Shown: positions 1 through 6,691, numbered from the stretch's first letter. The stretch: DNA of 7,486 bases from Desulfobulbaceae bacterium (GCA_003517965.1 DOZO01000067.1:1-7486); one strand, 5' to 3'. Notes: generated from the letters alone by a model not told the origin. Translations and numbers: made by a program.

Positions 1-3000
1 ATCGAAAGCGCTACGCCTCTGACCGCATTTGAGCTGGATCGGTTGCGCCTGCTGCTGGCGGACGGTTTTCTTGCTGAGACAGTTGCCTATACCCCCCATC
101 TTGCTGGAGAACGGGTGGTGGAGCTGGGCCCGCGGCTTAATTTCGCCACGGCCTGGTCGTCGAACCTGGTTTCGATCTGTCGGGCCATCGGCCTTGATCC
201 GGTGACTCGGGTGGAACGGTCTCGCCGCTTCAGGGTGCCTGCGGGTGATGATTTGCAGGCCTTTGTCGCTGCCAATCATGACCGGATGACCGAATGCCTC
301 TACCCTGAGCCGCTCACCACCTTTGAAACTGGAGTAACTCCCGAACCGGTGTATGAAATCGACCTGATCCGCCAGGGGCCGGACGGGCTGCTGGCGATTC
401 CGGGCATCTCCATGGATGAATGGGACCGGAATTTCTACTACGACTACTTTGTTACCAAGCATAAGCGCAATCCCACCATTGTCGAGATCATGGATCTTAA
501 CAACGCCAACTCCGAACATTCCCGGCACGGGTTTTTTCGGGGCCGGCAGATTATTGATGGCGTAGCGCAGAAGGATAACCTCTTTGAGTTGGTTACCTCC
601 ACCCTCACTGCCCATCCTAATGGCAGCGTCATTGCTTTTAAGGATAACTCCAGCGCTGTGACCGGGCACCGGCTCACGACCCTGCTTCCGGATGAGCCGG
701 GCGCGCCGTGTCGGCTTTCTCCTCAGGAAGTGGTTTATCATGTGCTGCTCACCGCCGAGACGCATAACTTTCCTACCGGAGTTGCCCCGTTTCCTGGGGC
801 CGAGACCGGCACCGGCGGTCGGATTCGCGATGTGCAGGGTACCGGTCGGGGCGGCTTTGTTATGGCTGGAACCGCGGGTTATTGCGTGGCCAATCTCCAT
901 ATCCCCGGCTATGACCTGCCCTGGGAGTCTCACTACCCTTGCCCGGACAACCTGGCTTCGGCCTTGACCATCGAGATCGAGGCCAGCAACGGCGCCTCGG
1001 ATTATGGCAATAAATTCGGTGAGCCCCTGGTTCTGGGCTTCACCCGCTCTTTTGATCTGCGTTTGCCGGATGGTGAACGCTGGGGCTATCTCAAGCCGAT
1101 CATGTTCACCGCAGGCGTTGGCCAGATCGATGCCCGTCACACCACCAAGGCCAAGGAAGAAAAGGGCATGCTCATCGTTCAGGTGGGCGGCCCGGCCTAT
1201 CGGGTTGGTTTTGGCGGCGGGGCCGCTTCCAGTATGCTTCAGGGTGAGAATGTCAGCGAGCTTGATTTTGACGCGGTCCAGCGTGGCGATGCCGAGATGG
1301 AGCAGAAGATGAATCGGGTGATCCGGGCTTGCAACGAGATGGGCGACGAGACCCTGATCGACGTGATCCATGATCAGGGGGCGGGTGGCCCGGCTAATGT
1401 TTTGAAGGAGTTGGTGGAAAAATCCGGGGGCCGTATCGAGATCCGCAATATCCGGGTGGGCGACCCTACCATGAGCGTGCTGGAGATCTATGTGGCCGAG
1501 TATCAGGAGCGCAACGGCTTTCTGATCCGGCCCGAGAATATCGAAAAATTCCAGTCCGTCTGTGTTAGAGAAAAAGTGGCCTGCGAGGTGCTGGGCGAGG
1601 TGACTGGTGATCTCCGTTTTGTGGTGCATGACAACCTTGACAATACCACCCCGGTGGATATCGAACTCAATGAGCTGCTGGGCAATGTGCCGATCAAGAC
1701 CTTTACCGATAATCGGCGTGAGTCGGGACTAAAATCCCTGGTGCTGCAGGAGCTCAGCGTGAAGGAGGTCTTGCACAATGTTTTGCGCCTGCTTTCCGTG
1801 GGCTCCAAGCGCTTTCTTACCAACAAGGTGGATCGGGCGGTGACTGGCCTGATTGTGCGGCAACAATGCTGTGGGCCGTTACAGCTGCCGGTTAGCGACG
1901 TGGCGGTTTTGGCCCAGAGCCATTTCGCCCGTTCCGGGGTAGCCACGGCCATTGGCGAGCAGCCGATCAAGATGCTGGTTAATCCCGCAGCCGGGGCGCG
2001 AATGGCGGTGGGCGAGGCCCTGACCAATCTGGTTTGGGCCAAGGTAGTAGAGCTTACGCAGGTGAAATGCTCGGCTAACTGGATGTGGGCCCCCAAGCTG
2101 GAAGGCGAGGGCGCGGCCATGTATGACGCGGCCCTGGCCATGCGCGAGGCCATGATCGCAGTGGGTATTGCCGTGGATGGCGGTAAGGACAGCCTGTCCA
2201 TGGCCACCAAGGTGGGTAGCGAAACGGTAAAGTCGCCCCGGGAATTGGTGATCTCGGTTTACGGGGCCATGGCGGAGATCAGCAAGGTGGTTAGCCCGGA
2301 TATCAAACAGCCCGGCAGCGACCTGATGTTGGTGGATCTGGGTGGCGGCAGGAACCGGCTTGGCGGCACGGCCCTGGCCCAGACTCTTGGCCAACTTGGT
2401 AACGAGTCGCCGGACATGGATAACCCAGCCCAGGTAAAACAGGCCTTTTGCGCCGTACAGGAGCTGATCGACCAAGGACTGATTGCCGCAGGCCACGACC
2501 GCAGCGACGGAGGCCTGATTACCACCGTGCTGGAGATGGCCTTTAGCGGCAACTGCGGCCTGGATCTGGCCCTGACCGGCACGGATACCGCCATGGAGGC
2601 CCTTTTTTCCGAAGAACTTGGTCTGGTGCTGGAATGCGTGGCCGGGCAGGAAGAAAAGGTGCGGAAGATTCTGGTCGGATATGGGGTGCCCTGCGTGTTG
2701 CTTGGCACCACTACGGCGGCAAAGGAAATCAGGCTCAGCTATAACGGCGCGCTGGTTCTTGCTGAGGATATGCGGCTTTTACGCCAATGGTGGGAGGAAA
2801 CCAGCTATCAGCTGGAACGGCTCCAGGTTAAGCCCGCCTGCGCCGAGGAGGAGAAGAAAAATATCTACGATCGTCTGGGTCCAACCTATCGCTTAAGCTT
2901 CGTCCCGGAAAAAACCGCCGCCGCAGTGCTTGCCAAGACCAACAAGCCAAAGGTGGCGATTCTGCGCGACGAGGGCTCAAACTCCGATAGGGAGATGACC

Positions 3001-3735
3001 TCGGCCTTTTACGCCGCCGGTTTTGAGCCCTGGGACGTGACCATGACCGATCTGCTGGCCGGGCGTATTACCCTGGATGGTTTCCGGGGTCTGGCCGCGG
3101 TAGGAGGCTTTTCCTACGCTGATGTGCCAGAGTCGGCCAAGGGCTGGGCCGCGACGATCCTCTTTAACGAAAGGCTCAAGGCTATGTTTCAGGCCTTTTA
3201 CGACCGCCCCGACACCTTCACCTTGGGGATCTGCAATGGCTGCCAGCTTTTTGGTCTGTTGGGACTGGTGCCCTGGCAGGGGCTTGCGCCCCAACAGCAG
3301 CCGCGGTTTATCCATAACGTCTCAGGCCGGTTCGAGTCGCGCTGGGTCACGGTCAAGGTGCTGAAGAGTCCGGCCATGATGCTCAAGGGCATGGAGGATC
3401 TGGTTTTCGGCATCCACGTGGATCATGGGGAAGGCTTTCTTCATTTCCCTGATCCGGACATCAAGGCGCAGGTGTTGGCTGGCAACCTTGCTACCCTGGC
3501 CTATGTGGATGATGCCGGCCAGCCTACCGAGGCCTATCCCTTTAACCCCAATGGCTCGCCCGCCGGACTCACTGGCCTCTGCTCGCCCGATGGCCGTCAT
3601 CTGGCCATGATGCCGCATCCGGAACGAGCCTTTTTGCCCTGGCAATGTCATTGGCTGCCCGAGGAGATGAAACAGATGGAGGTTTCACCCTGGCTCAGGA
3701 TGTTCCAGAATGCTCGGAAGTGGTGTGAGGATTAG
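1..3735 (+). CDS. purL: Phosphoribosylformylglycinamidine synthase, long single-chain form (5' end cut by window)
   Basis: Catalyses the fourth step of de novo purine synthesis in the cytoplasm: FGAR + glutamine + ATP gives FGAM. The frame is open from base 1. A TTG at 43 is a possible start but not a likely one, because residues encoded before it (TPLTAFELDRL) still align with the N-terminal region of long PurL proteins as I recall them. About 40-45 residues are missing; E. coli PurL has about 1295. Numbering from the TTG at 43: PurS-like N-terminal region to about 125, linker with NSEHSRH (156-162), first synthetase half with THNFPTG (H241) and TGTGGRIRD (255-263), second half with DGGKDSLSM (712-720) and HDRSDGGL (818-825). 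A class I glutamine amidotransferase domain starts near 969, with nucleophile C1064 (GICNGCQ) and the H1192/E1194 pair (PHPER). All key motifs are intact. The sequence resembles animal PFAS more than E. coli PurL. It stands alone, followed by a probable terminator. Confidence 0.97.
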   Translation: MESATPLTAFELDRLRLLLADGFLAETVAYTPHLAGERVVELGPRLNFATAWSSNLVSICRAIGLDPVTRVERSRRFRVPAGDDLQAFVAANHDRMTECLYPEPLTTFETGVTPEPVYEIDLIRQGPDGLLAIPGISMDEWDRNFYYDYFVTKHKRNPTIVEIMDLNNANSEHSRHGFFRGRQIIDGVAQKDNLFELVTSTLTAHPNGSVIAFKDNSSAVTGHRLTTLLPDEPGAPCRLSPQEVVYHVLLTAETHNFPTGVAPFPGAETGTGGRIRDVQGTGRGGFVMAGTAGYCVANLHIPGYDLPWESHYPCPDNLASALTIEIEASNGASDYGNKFGEPLVLGFTRSFDLRLPDGERWGYLKPIMFTAGVGQIDARHTTKAKEEKGMLIVQVGGPAYRVGFGGGAASSMLQGENVSELDFDAVQRGDAEMEQKMNRVIRACNEMGDETLIDVIHDQGAGGPANVLKELVEKSGGRIEIRNIRVGDPTMSVLEIYVAEYQERNGFLIRPENIEKFQSVCVREKVACEVLGEVTGDLRFVVHDNLDNTTPVDIELNELLGNVPIKTFTDNRRESGLKSLVLQELSVKEVLHNVLRLLSVGSKRFLTNKVDRAVTGLIVRQQCCGPLQLPVSDVAVLAQSHFARSGVATAIGEQPIKMLVNPAAGARMAVGEALTNLVWAKVVELTQVKCSANWMWAPKLEGEGAAMYDAALAMREAMIAVGIAVDGGKDSLSMATKVGSETVKSPRELVISVYGAMAEISKVVSPDIKQPGSDLMLVDLGGGRNRLGGTALAQTLGQLGNESPDMDNPAQVKQAFCAVQELIDQGLIAAGHDRSDGGLITTVLEMAFSGNCGLDLALTGTDTAMEALFSEELGLVLECVAGQEEKVRKILVGYGVPCVLLGTTTAAKEIRLSYNGALVLAEDMRLLRQWWEETSYQLERLQVKPACAEEEKKNIYDRLGPTYRLSFVPEKTAAAVLAKTNKPKVAILRDEGSNSDREMTSAFYAAGFEPWDVTMTDLLAGRITLDGFRGLAAVGGFSYADVPESAKGWAATILFNERLKAMFQAFYDRPDTFTLGICNGCQLFGLLGLVPWQGLAPQQQPRFIHNVSGRFESRWVTVKVLKSPAMMLKGMEDLVFGIHVDHGEGFLHFPDPDIKAQVLAGNLATLAYVDDAGQPTEAYPFNPNGSPAGLTGLCSPDGRHLAMMPHPERAFLPWQCHWLPEEMKQMEVSPWLRMFQNARKWCED

Positions 3736-3739
3736 CGTG

Positions 3740-3768
3740 TATCCGGTTGGCCGCGGAATATTTTTTTT
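3740..3768 (+). terminator. Probable intrinsic terminator after purL
   Basis: Five bases after the purL stop, TATCCG (3740-3745) can pair with CGGAATA (3754-3760), leaving one bulged A and an 8-base loop. Eight Ts follow directly (3761-3768). The stem is short and imperfect, but its place after the stop codon and the T-run make termination likely. It would separate purL from the lipoprotein gene downstream. Confidence 0.55.
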
Positions 3769-3790
3769 ACTGGTGTTCCTTGGTTTGTTC

Positions 3791-3799
3791 TGAGATAAT
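3791..3799 (+). promoter_or_regulatory. Possible extended -10 promoter for the VWA-OmpA lipoprotein gene
   Basis: TGAGATAAT matches an extended -10 element (TGn followed by GATAAT, five of six bases of TATAAT). No good -35 hexamer lies 16-18 bases upstream; TGGTGT at 3771-3776 is poor. Transcription would start near 3806 and give a leader of about 65 bases. The spacer is AT-rich and follows a probable terminator, so a promoter is expected here, but the exact site is uncertain. Confidence 0.35.
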
Positions 3800-3857
3800 A
3801 AAAATAACGTGAACGGACAATGAAATCGTGAATCAATTTGTAATTTAACAATAAAGC

Positions 3858-3863
3858 AAGGAG
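3858..3863 (+). promoter_or_regulatory. Shine-Dalgarno sequence for the VWA-OmpA lipoprotein gene
   Basis: AAGGAG lies 8 bases before the ATG at 3872, fixing that start. Another ATG at 3867 is out of frame and too close to the site. Confidence 0.85.
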
Positions 3864-3871
3864 AAGATGTT

Positions 3872-4978
3872 ATGCGAAAATGGAAAATTTTGTTGTGCCT
3901 GATGTGTGTTGGTTTTCTTGCTGCCTGCGGAACGAAGCAGCTGAATCTTCCTCATGATGCCGGAGATCTTTCGGCCAAGCTCAAGCAGGGTTATGTGCAG
4001 AAGGTGGATACCGCCCTGTTTATCCTGGACGCCTCTTCGACCATGGATAACAATTATCAGGAGAACCAGAAATTCAGTATCGCCCAAAATCTGCTGCAGC
4101 GTATGAACGCCGCGATTACTGGCCTGAAACTGAATACCGGCCTGGCTGTATTTGGTCCGAACAGGGGCGGCAATAAGCTGGTTTATGGGGTGCAGGCGCA
4201 TGACTCTGCGAAATTTGCCGCAGCGGTTAAGGCTGGCGTGGCTGATGGCCTCACCCCCCTGGCTCTGCCTCTTACTGACAGCATTGAAGCCCTGAAGAAC
4301 AGCAAGGGCCGGATAGCAGTGATTGTCCTCAGTGACGGAATCAACACCGAGAAGGCCAATCCTGTTCAGGCTGCGGAGGAACTGAAAAAAGCCTATGGCG
4401 ATCGGATCTGCATTTACACCGTGTTGATCGGCAATGATCCGGAAGGCAAGGCAAGTATGCAGGGTATTGCTAAGGCCAGTGGCTGCGGTTTTGCTACCAC
4501 GGCCGATGACCTTGCCTCTGGCAGTGCGCTGACTGGTTTTCTGGAAAAAGTATTTCTGGAGAAGGCCCCTGCGCCTGCCCCTGTTGTAGTGGCTCCGAAA
4601 CCTGCTCCTGCTCCGGTGGCCAAGCCTGTTGTGGTTGTAGAGCGTGTGGTTTTGCGCGGGATCAATTTTGATTTTGATAAGGCAGTCGTTAAGCCGGAAT
4701 TCGCGCCGGTACTGGATGTGGCTGCGGGTATTTTGAAGGAGCGGTCGAATCTTAAGGTGGTTGTCGAAGGCCACACCTGCAACATGGGCTCCGAGGCATA
4801 CAACCAGAAGCTTTCCGAGCGTCGGGCCAAGGCGGTCAAGGAGTATCTGGTGAAAAAAGGCGTGAAGGCCGATAATCTCAGCACTGCCGGATACGGCGAG
4901 CTGCAACCCATGGCAAATAACAAGACGAAGAGCGGTCGAGAGATGAATAGGCGAGTAGAGTTCAAGATCATGCAATAA
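3872..4978 (+). CDS. Outer-membrane-type lipoprotein with VWA domain and OmpA C-terminal domain
   Basis: A 368-residue protein starting at an ATG with a clear Shine-Dalgarno. Residues 1-18 are a short lipoprotein signal peptide (KWK, then a hydrophobic stretch) ending in the lipobox LAAC, so C19 should be lipidated. Residue 20 is Gly, not the Asp that retains lipoproteins in the inner membrane of enterobacteria. Residues about 46-225 form a von Willebrand factor A domain with a complete metal-binding MIDAS set: D53, S55, T57 (DASST), T128 (DGLTPL) and D155 (LSDG). A Pro/Ala/Val-rich linker spans 232-253. Residues about 259-368 form an OmpA_C/MotB-type peptidoglycan-binding domain (INFDFDKAVVKP, 264-275; LSERRA, 314-319; NRRVEF, 359-364). 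The usual GHTD motif reads GHTC, with Cys at 303. The protein probably bridges outer membrane and cell wall while its VWA domain binds a protein partner. The partner is unknown. It is probably a monocistronic unit, flanked by likely terminators. Confidence 0.93.
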   Translation: MRKWKILLCLMCVGFLAACGTKQLNLPHDAGDLSAKLKQGYVQKVDTALFILDASSTMDNNYQENQKFSIAQNLLQRMNAAITGLKLNTGLAVFGPNRGGNKLVYGVQAHDSAKFAAAVKAGVADGLTPLALPLTDSIEALKNSKGRIAVIVLSDGINTEKANPVQAAEELKKAYGDRICIYTVLIGNDPEGKASMQGIAKASGCGFATTADDLASGSALTGFLEKVFLEKAPAPAPVVVAPKPAPAPVAKPVVVVERVVLRGINFDFDKAVVKPEFAPVLDVAAGILKERSNLKVVVEGHTCNMGSEAYNQKLSERRAKAVKEYLVKKGVKADNLSTAGYGELQPMANNKTKSGREMNRRVEFKIMQ

Positions 4979-5004
4979 TCTGATTATTCTTGCTGACGAG
5001 ATGA

Positions 5005-5036
5005 GGGCAGCTGGCTGTTTTGCCGGTTGCCCTTTT
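5005..5036 (+). terminator. Intrinsic terminator after the VWA-OmpA gene
   Basis: The 11-base arm GGGCAGCTGGC (5005-5015) pairs fully with GCCGGTTGCCC (5022-5032), counting two G-U wobbles, around the 6-base loop TGTTTT. Four Ts follow (5033-5036). It begins 26 bases after the VWA-OmpA stop codon, a normal position for that gene's terminator. The T-run is short, so read-through into the small gene starting 21 bases later is possible. Confidence 0.75.
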
Positions 5037-5044
5037 CAGTATGT

Positions 5045-5048
5045 GGAG
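5045..5048 (+). promoter_or_regulatory. Shine-Dalgarno that decides the start of the small secreted-protein gene
   Basis: GGAG followed by nine bases and the ATG at 5058 is a usable ribosome-binding site. The upstream in-frame ATG at 5001 has no purine-rich site in front of it, and its first codons coincide with a terminator hairpin. Confidence 0.6.
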
Positions 5049-5057
5049 AAAAAATGT

Positions 5058-5510
5058 ATGGAGTGTTCTTGTTTTGTTAGGTCAGGACGGCAGTGGGGAC
5101 TGAGCTTTTTTGCGCTTATGCTGACTTTGTTGCCGGGATTTTGTGGATCGTCTTTGGCTGGAGAAGTTGTGCCTCCTGCCGTTTTGACAAGTTTTGAGAA
5201 ATTCAGTCAAGGCTGGATGTCCCGATTAGAGCAGGTCAGTCAGCAGAACAGCCGGGAGCTGAAGCCGGAACCGGTTGCCAACGGGCGCCTGGTTGGGCGT
5301 TATATTTGCTATGGGCCTGATTGTGTGCGGGAGGTGCGTGGCACTGATTCCAAAATCACCCCCTATGTGGGAATTATCCGCTATGCCCAGAAGGTGATGG
5401 AGAAAGAAGGGGATTCTCTGCAAAAAATCAAGGATCATCCCGGGGCGTCGACCAGTGAGATTCAGGTGACGGAGATTTTCCGTTATACTGGCGGACGTTG
5501 GGTGTACTAA
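5058..5510 (+). CDS. Small secreted protein of unknown function
   Basis: I do not recognise a family. The frame is open from an ATG at 5001 (169 residues), but I choose the ATG at 5058 (150 residues). It has a GGAG site 9 bases upstream, and from it the protein begins as a normal Sec signal peptide: Arg at 8 and 11, a hydrophobic stretch at 13-29, and a probable signal peptidase I site after SLA (residue 34). C29 is preceded by PGF, which is not a lipobox. The mature part is about 115 residues and likely periplasmic. It has a polar, helix-prone start (about 40-70), then YICYGPDC with two cysteines (C84, C89) close enough for a disulfide, TPYVGIIRY (101-109), and an aromatic C-terminus FRYTGGRWVY. 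The alternating pattern suggests a small beta-rich domain. It follows the VWA-OmpA gene on the same strand, with a terminator hairpin between them, and converges on the YhaM-like gene with 6 bases between stops. Coding is likely because of the signal peptide and intact frame; function is unassigned. Confidence 0.75.
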   Translation: MECSCFVRSGRQWGLSFFALMLTLLPGFCGSSLAGEVVPPAVLTSFEKFSQGWMSRLEQVSQQNSRELKPEPVANGRLVGRYICYGPDCVREVRGTDSKITPYVGIIRYAQKVMEKEGDSLQKIKDHPGASTSEIQVTEIFRYTGGRWVY

Positions 5511-5516
5511 AAAAAA

Positions 5517-6551
5517 TCAGAATAGATTGCGCTGACGCTGGTCAGCGTCCCCAGCGTCTTCTTTGACGACAGGATCGGGCTCATTGCTGGCGTGACCTCG
5601 GACAAAAAGAAATCGCTCCAGATTGCGCTGAAATTCTGTCCACTGATAGCCATCCCCCTTTACCTGTCCGGCCAGGCGATCCAGATAGTTGATTTTGGCA
5701 TCGAGGTCGTCGAGAAAGTTTAAGGCAAAAGCCTCCTGCATCATGGGCAGAGAAGGTGAGCCGAACTCGTAGCGACCGTGATGGCTTAAGATTAGATGCT
5801 TGAGCCGGTCGGCCAGCTCTTCCGGGAACCCGGGGATACCCTTGATTGCCTCCTGCATCATCTCGATCCCCAGAACCATGTGACCCACCAGGCGGCCCCG
5901 ATCCGAGTATTCGAAGGGGAATGAAGCAAAGTTGAATTCCTTGAGCTTGCCAAGATCGTGGAGAAGCGCTCCGGTCATCAGCAGAGAGCGATCCAGACTC
6001 GGATAGAGGGCGCATATGCTCTCGGCCAGGCGGGCTACGGCCAGAGTGTGCTCCAGCAGACCCCCTACATAAGCATGGTGCATCATCTTGGCAGCGGGCG
6101 CTTTTTGAAACAACTGCATGAGCTGGCGTTCTCCGAACAGGGTACGGAGCAGCTCTTTGAGAAAGGGGTCTTCCACGCTGTCCGCCAGCCTGAGCAGCTC
6201 TTTGGCCATGAGGGTGACGTCGCCCGTGGTGCTGGGAACAAACAGAGACAGGTCTACCTCGCTCTCTGAAATTCTGGTCAGGCCGTCGATCCGGAGCTGG
6301 AGGATGCCTTTGTAGGCCTGGGCCTGGCCGCTAACAGAAACAACGGCTCCGACCGGGCATTCGCCCATGAGTCGCTCGGCATTCTCCCAGACCCTGCCCG
6401 AGATTTCGCCGGTAGCGTCCATCAGAATCAGGCTCAGGTATGGCTTGCCCGCTTTGGTTTCCCCCCGACTCATCTCCCGAACCAGGAAAAGGTCGTGTAC
6501 CGCCTGGCCGTCTGTAATTTCTTTTATTTGAAGATGTTTGGCTGATGTCAT
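5517..6551 (-). CDS. YhaM-like OB-fold/HD-domain protein, probable 3'-5' exoribonuclease
   Basis: A 344-residue cytoplasmic protein with the domain order of Bacillus subtilis YhaM (about 314 residues), a 3'-5' exonuclease acting on RNA and single-stranded DNA. Residues about 16-95 form an OB-fold nucleic-acid-binding domain (GKPYLSLILMDATGEI at 35-50, GRVW, then a KGILQLRI strand). Residues about 155-295 form an HD metal-dependent phosphohydrolase domain with H168 (GLLEHTLAV), the H198-D199 doublet (LLHDLGKLKE), H224 (GH), H257/H258 (LSHHGRYEFGSP) and D284 (DDLDAK). The metal ligands expected for the family are all present. A polar, acidic tail of about 25 residues (about 320-344) extends past the usual end. 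The ATG at 6551 fits the family's N-terminus, but no Shine-Dalgarno precedes it: the bases just before read TACTCCTT. A sigma70-like promoter lies about 60 bases upstream. RNA-decay function is inferred from the family; activity on another phosphodiester or nucleotide is possible. Confidence 0.93.
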   Translation of the reverse strand: MTSAKHLQIKEITDGQAVHDLFLVREMSRGETKAGKPYLSLILMDATGEISGRVWENAERLMGECPVGAVVSVSGQAQAYKGILQLRIDGLTRISESEVDLSLFVPSTTGDVTLMAKELLRLADSVEDPFLKELLRTLFGERQLMQLFQKAPAAKMMHHAYVGGLLEHTLAVARLAESICALYPSLDRSLLMTGALLHDLGKLKEFNFASFPFEYSDRGRLVGHMVLGIEMMQEAIKGIPGFPEELADRLKHLILSHHGRYEFGSPSLPMMQEAFALNFLDDLDAKINYLDRLAGQVKGDGYQWTEFQRNLERFLFVRGHASNEPDPVVKEDAGDADQRQRNLF

Positions 6552-6611
6552 AAGGAGTATCCGGAAACAAGGTGAAGGGGATTTTGTGCGGCTGTTGTTT
6601 CTTTGGGAGGT

Positions 6612-6640
6612 ACTATACCAGAGGAAAAAAGGTTTGGGAA
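6612..6640 (-). promoter_or_regulatory. Probable sigma70 promoter for the YhaM-like gene
   Basis: Read on the minus strand, TTCCCA (6635-6640; four of six bases of TTGACA) is followed after exactly 17 bases by TATAGT (6612-6617; five of six of TATAAT). The -10 is preceded by TGG, an extended -10 element. Transcription would begin near 6605 and give a leader of about 53 bases before the ATG at 6551. It lies in the 140-base spacer between the TPR-like gene and the YhaM-like gene, so the latter need not depend on read-through. Confidence 0.55.
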
Positions 6641-6691
6641 ACTATACGGCGATAAAGAAAAATAAGAGGCGAAAGGTGGGAAGTAAAGCTG

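Noticed and set aside
43..45. TTG at 43 as the true purL start.
   Set aside because: The frame is open to base 1 and the residues before the TTG still match the N-terminal region of long PurL proteins, so the gene starts left of the window.
1503..2496. Two long minus-strand open frames (235 and 205 codons) opposite purL.
   Set aside because: The purL frame is strongly conserved across this region. The antisense translations show no domain and overlap each other in different frames.
3845..4975. A 376-codon open frame on the minus strand covering almost the whole VWA-OmpA gene.
   Set aside because: Its translation is low-complexity and basic with no recognisable domain. The plus strand has a ribosome-binding site, signal peptide and two clear domains. 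The open frame is a by-product of the plus-strand codon usage.
5001..5003. ATG at 5001 as the start of the small secreted-protein gene.
   Set aside because: It has no ribosome-binding site, its first codons form a terminator hairpin, and the signal peptide looks normal only from the ATG at 5058.
5530..5547. The perfect CGCTGAC/GTCAGCG hairpin as a classical terminator.
   Set aside because: On the plus strand no T-run follows. On the minus strand the T-run starts about 13 bases after the stem, too far for a standard intrinsic terminator. Kept only as an observation.
6641..6646. A second TATAGT on the minus strand as another promoter.
   Set aside because: No acceptable -35 hexamer lies 16-18 bases upstream and there is no extended -10, unlike the copy at 6612-6617.
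6572..6655. A plus-strand micro-ORF (GTG at 6572, 27 codons) behind AAGGAG at 6552-6557.
   Set aside because: The spacing of 14 bases is too long for a good ribosome-binding site, and the peptide shows no feature. It lies over the promoter and leader of the minus-strand YhaM-like gene.
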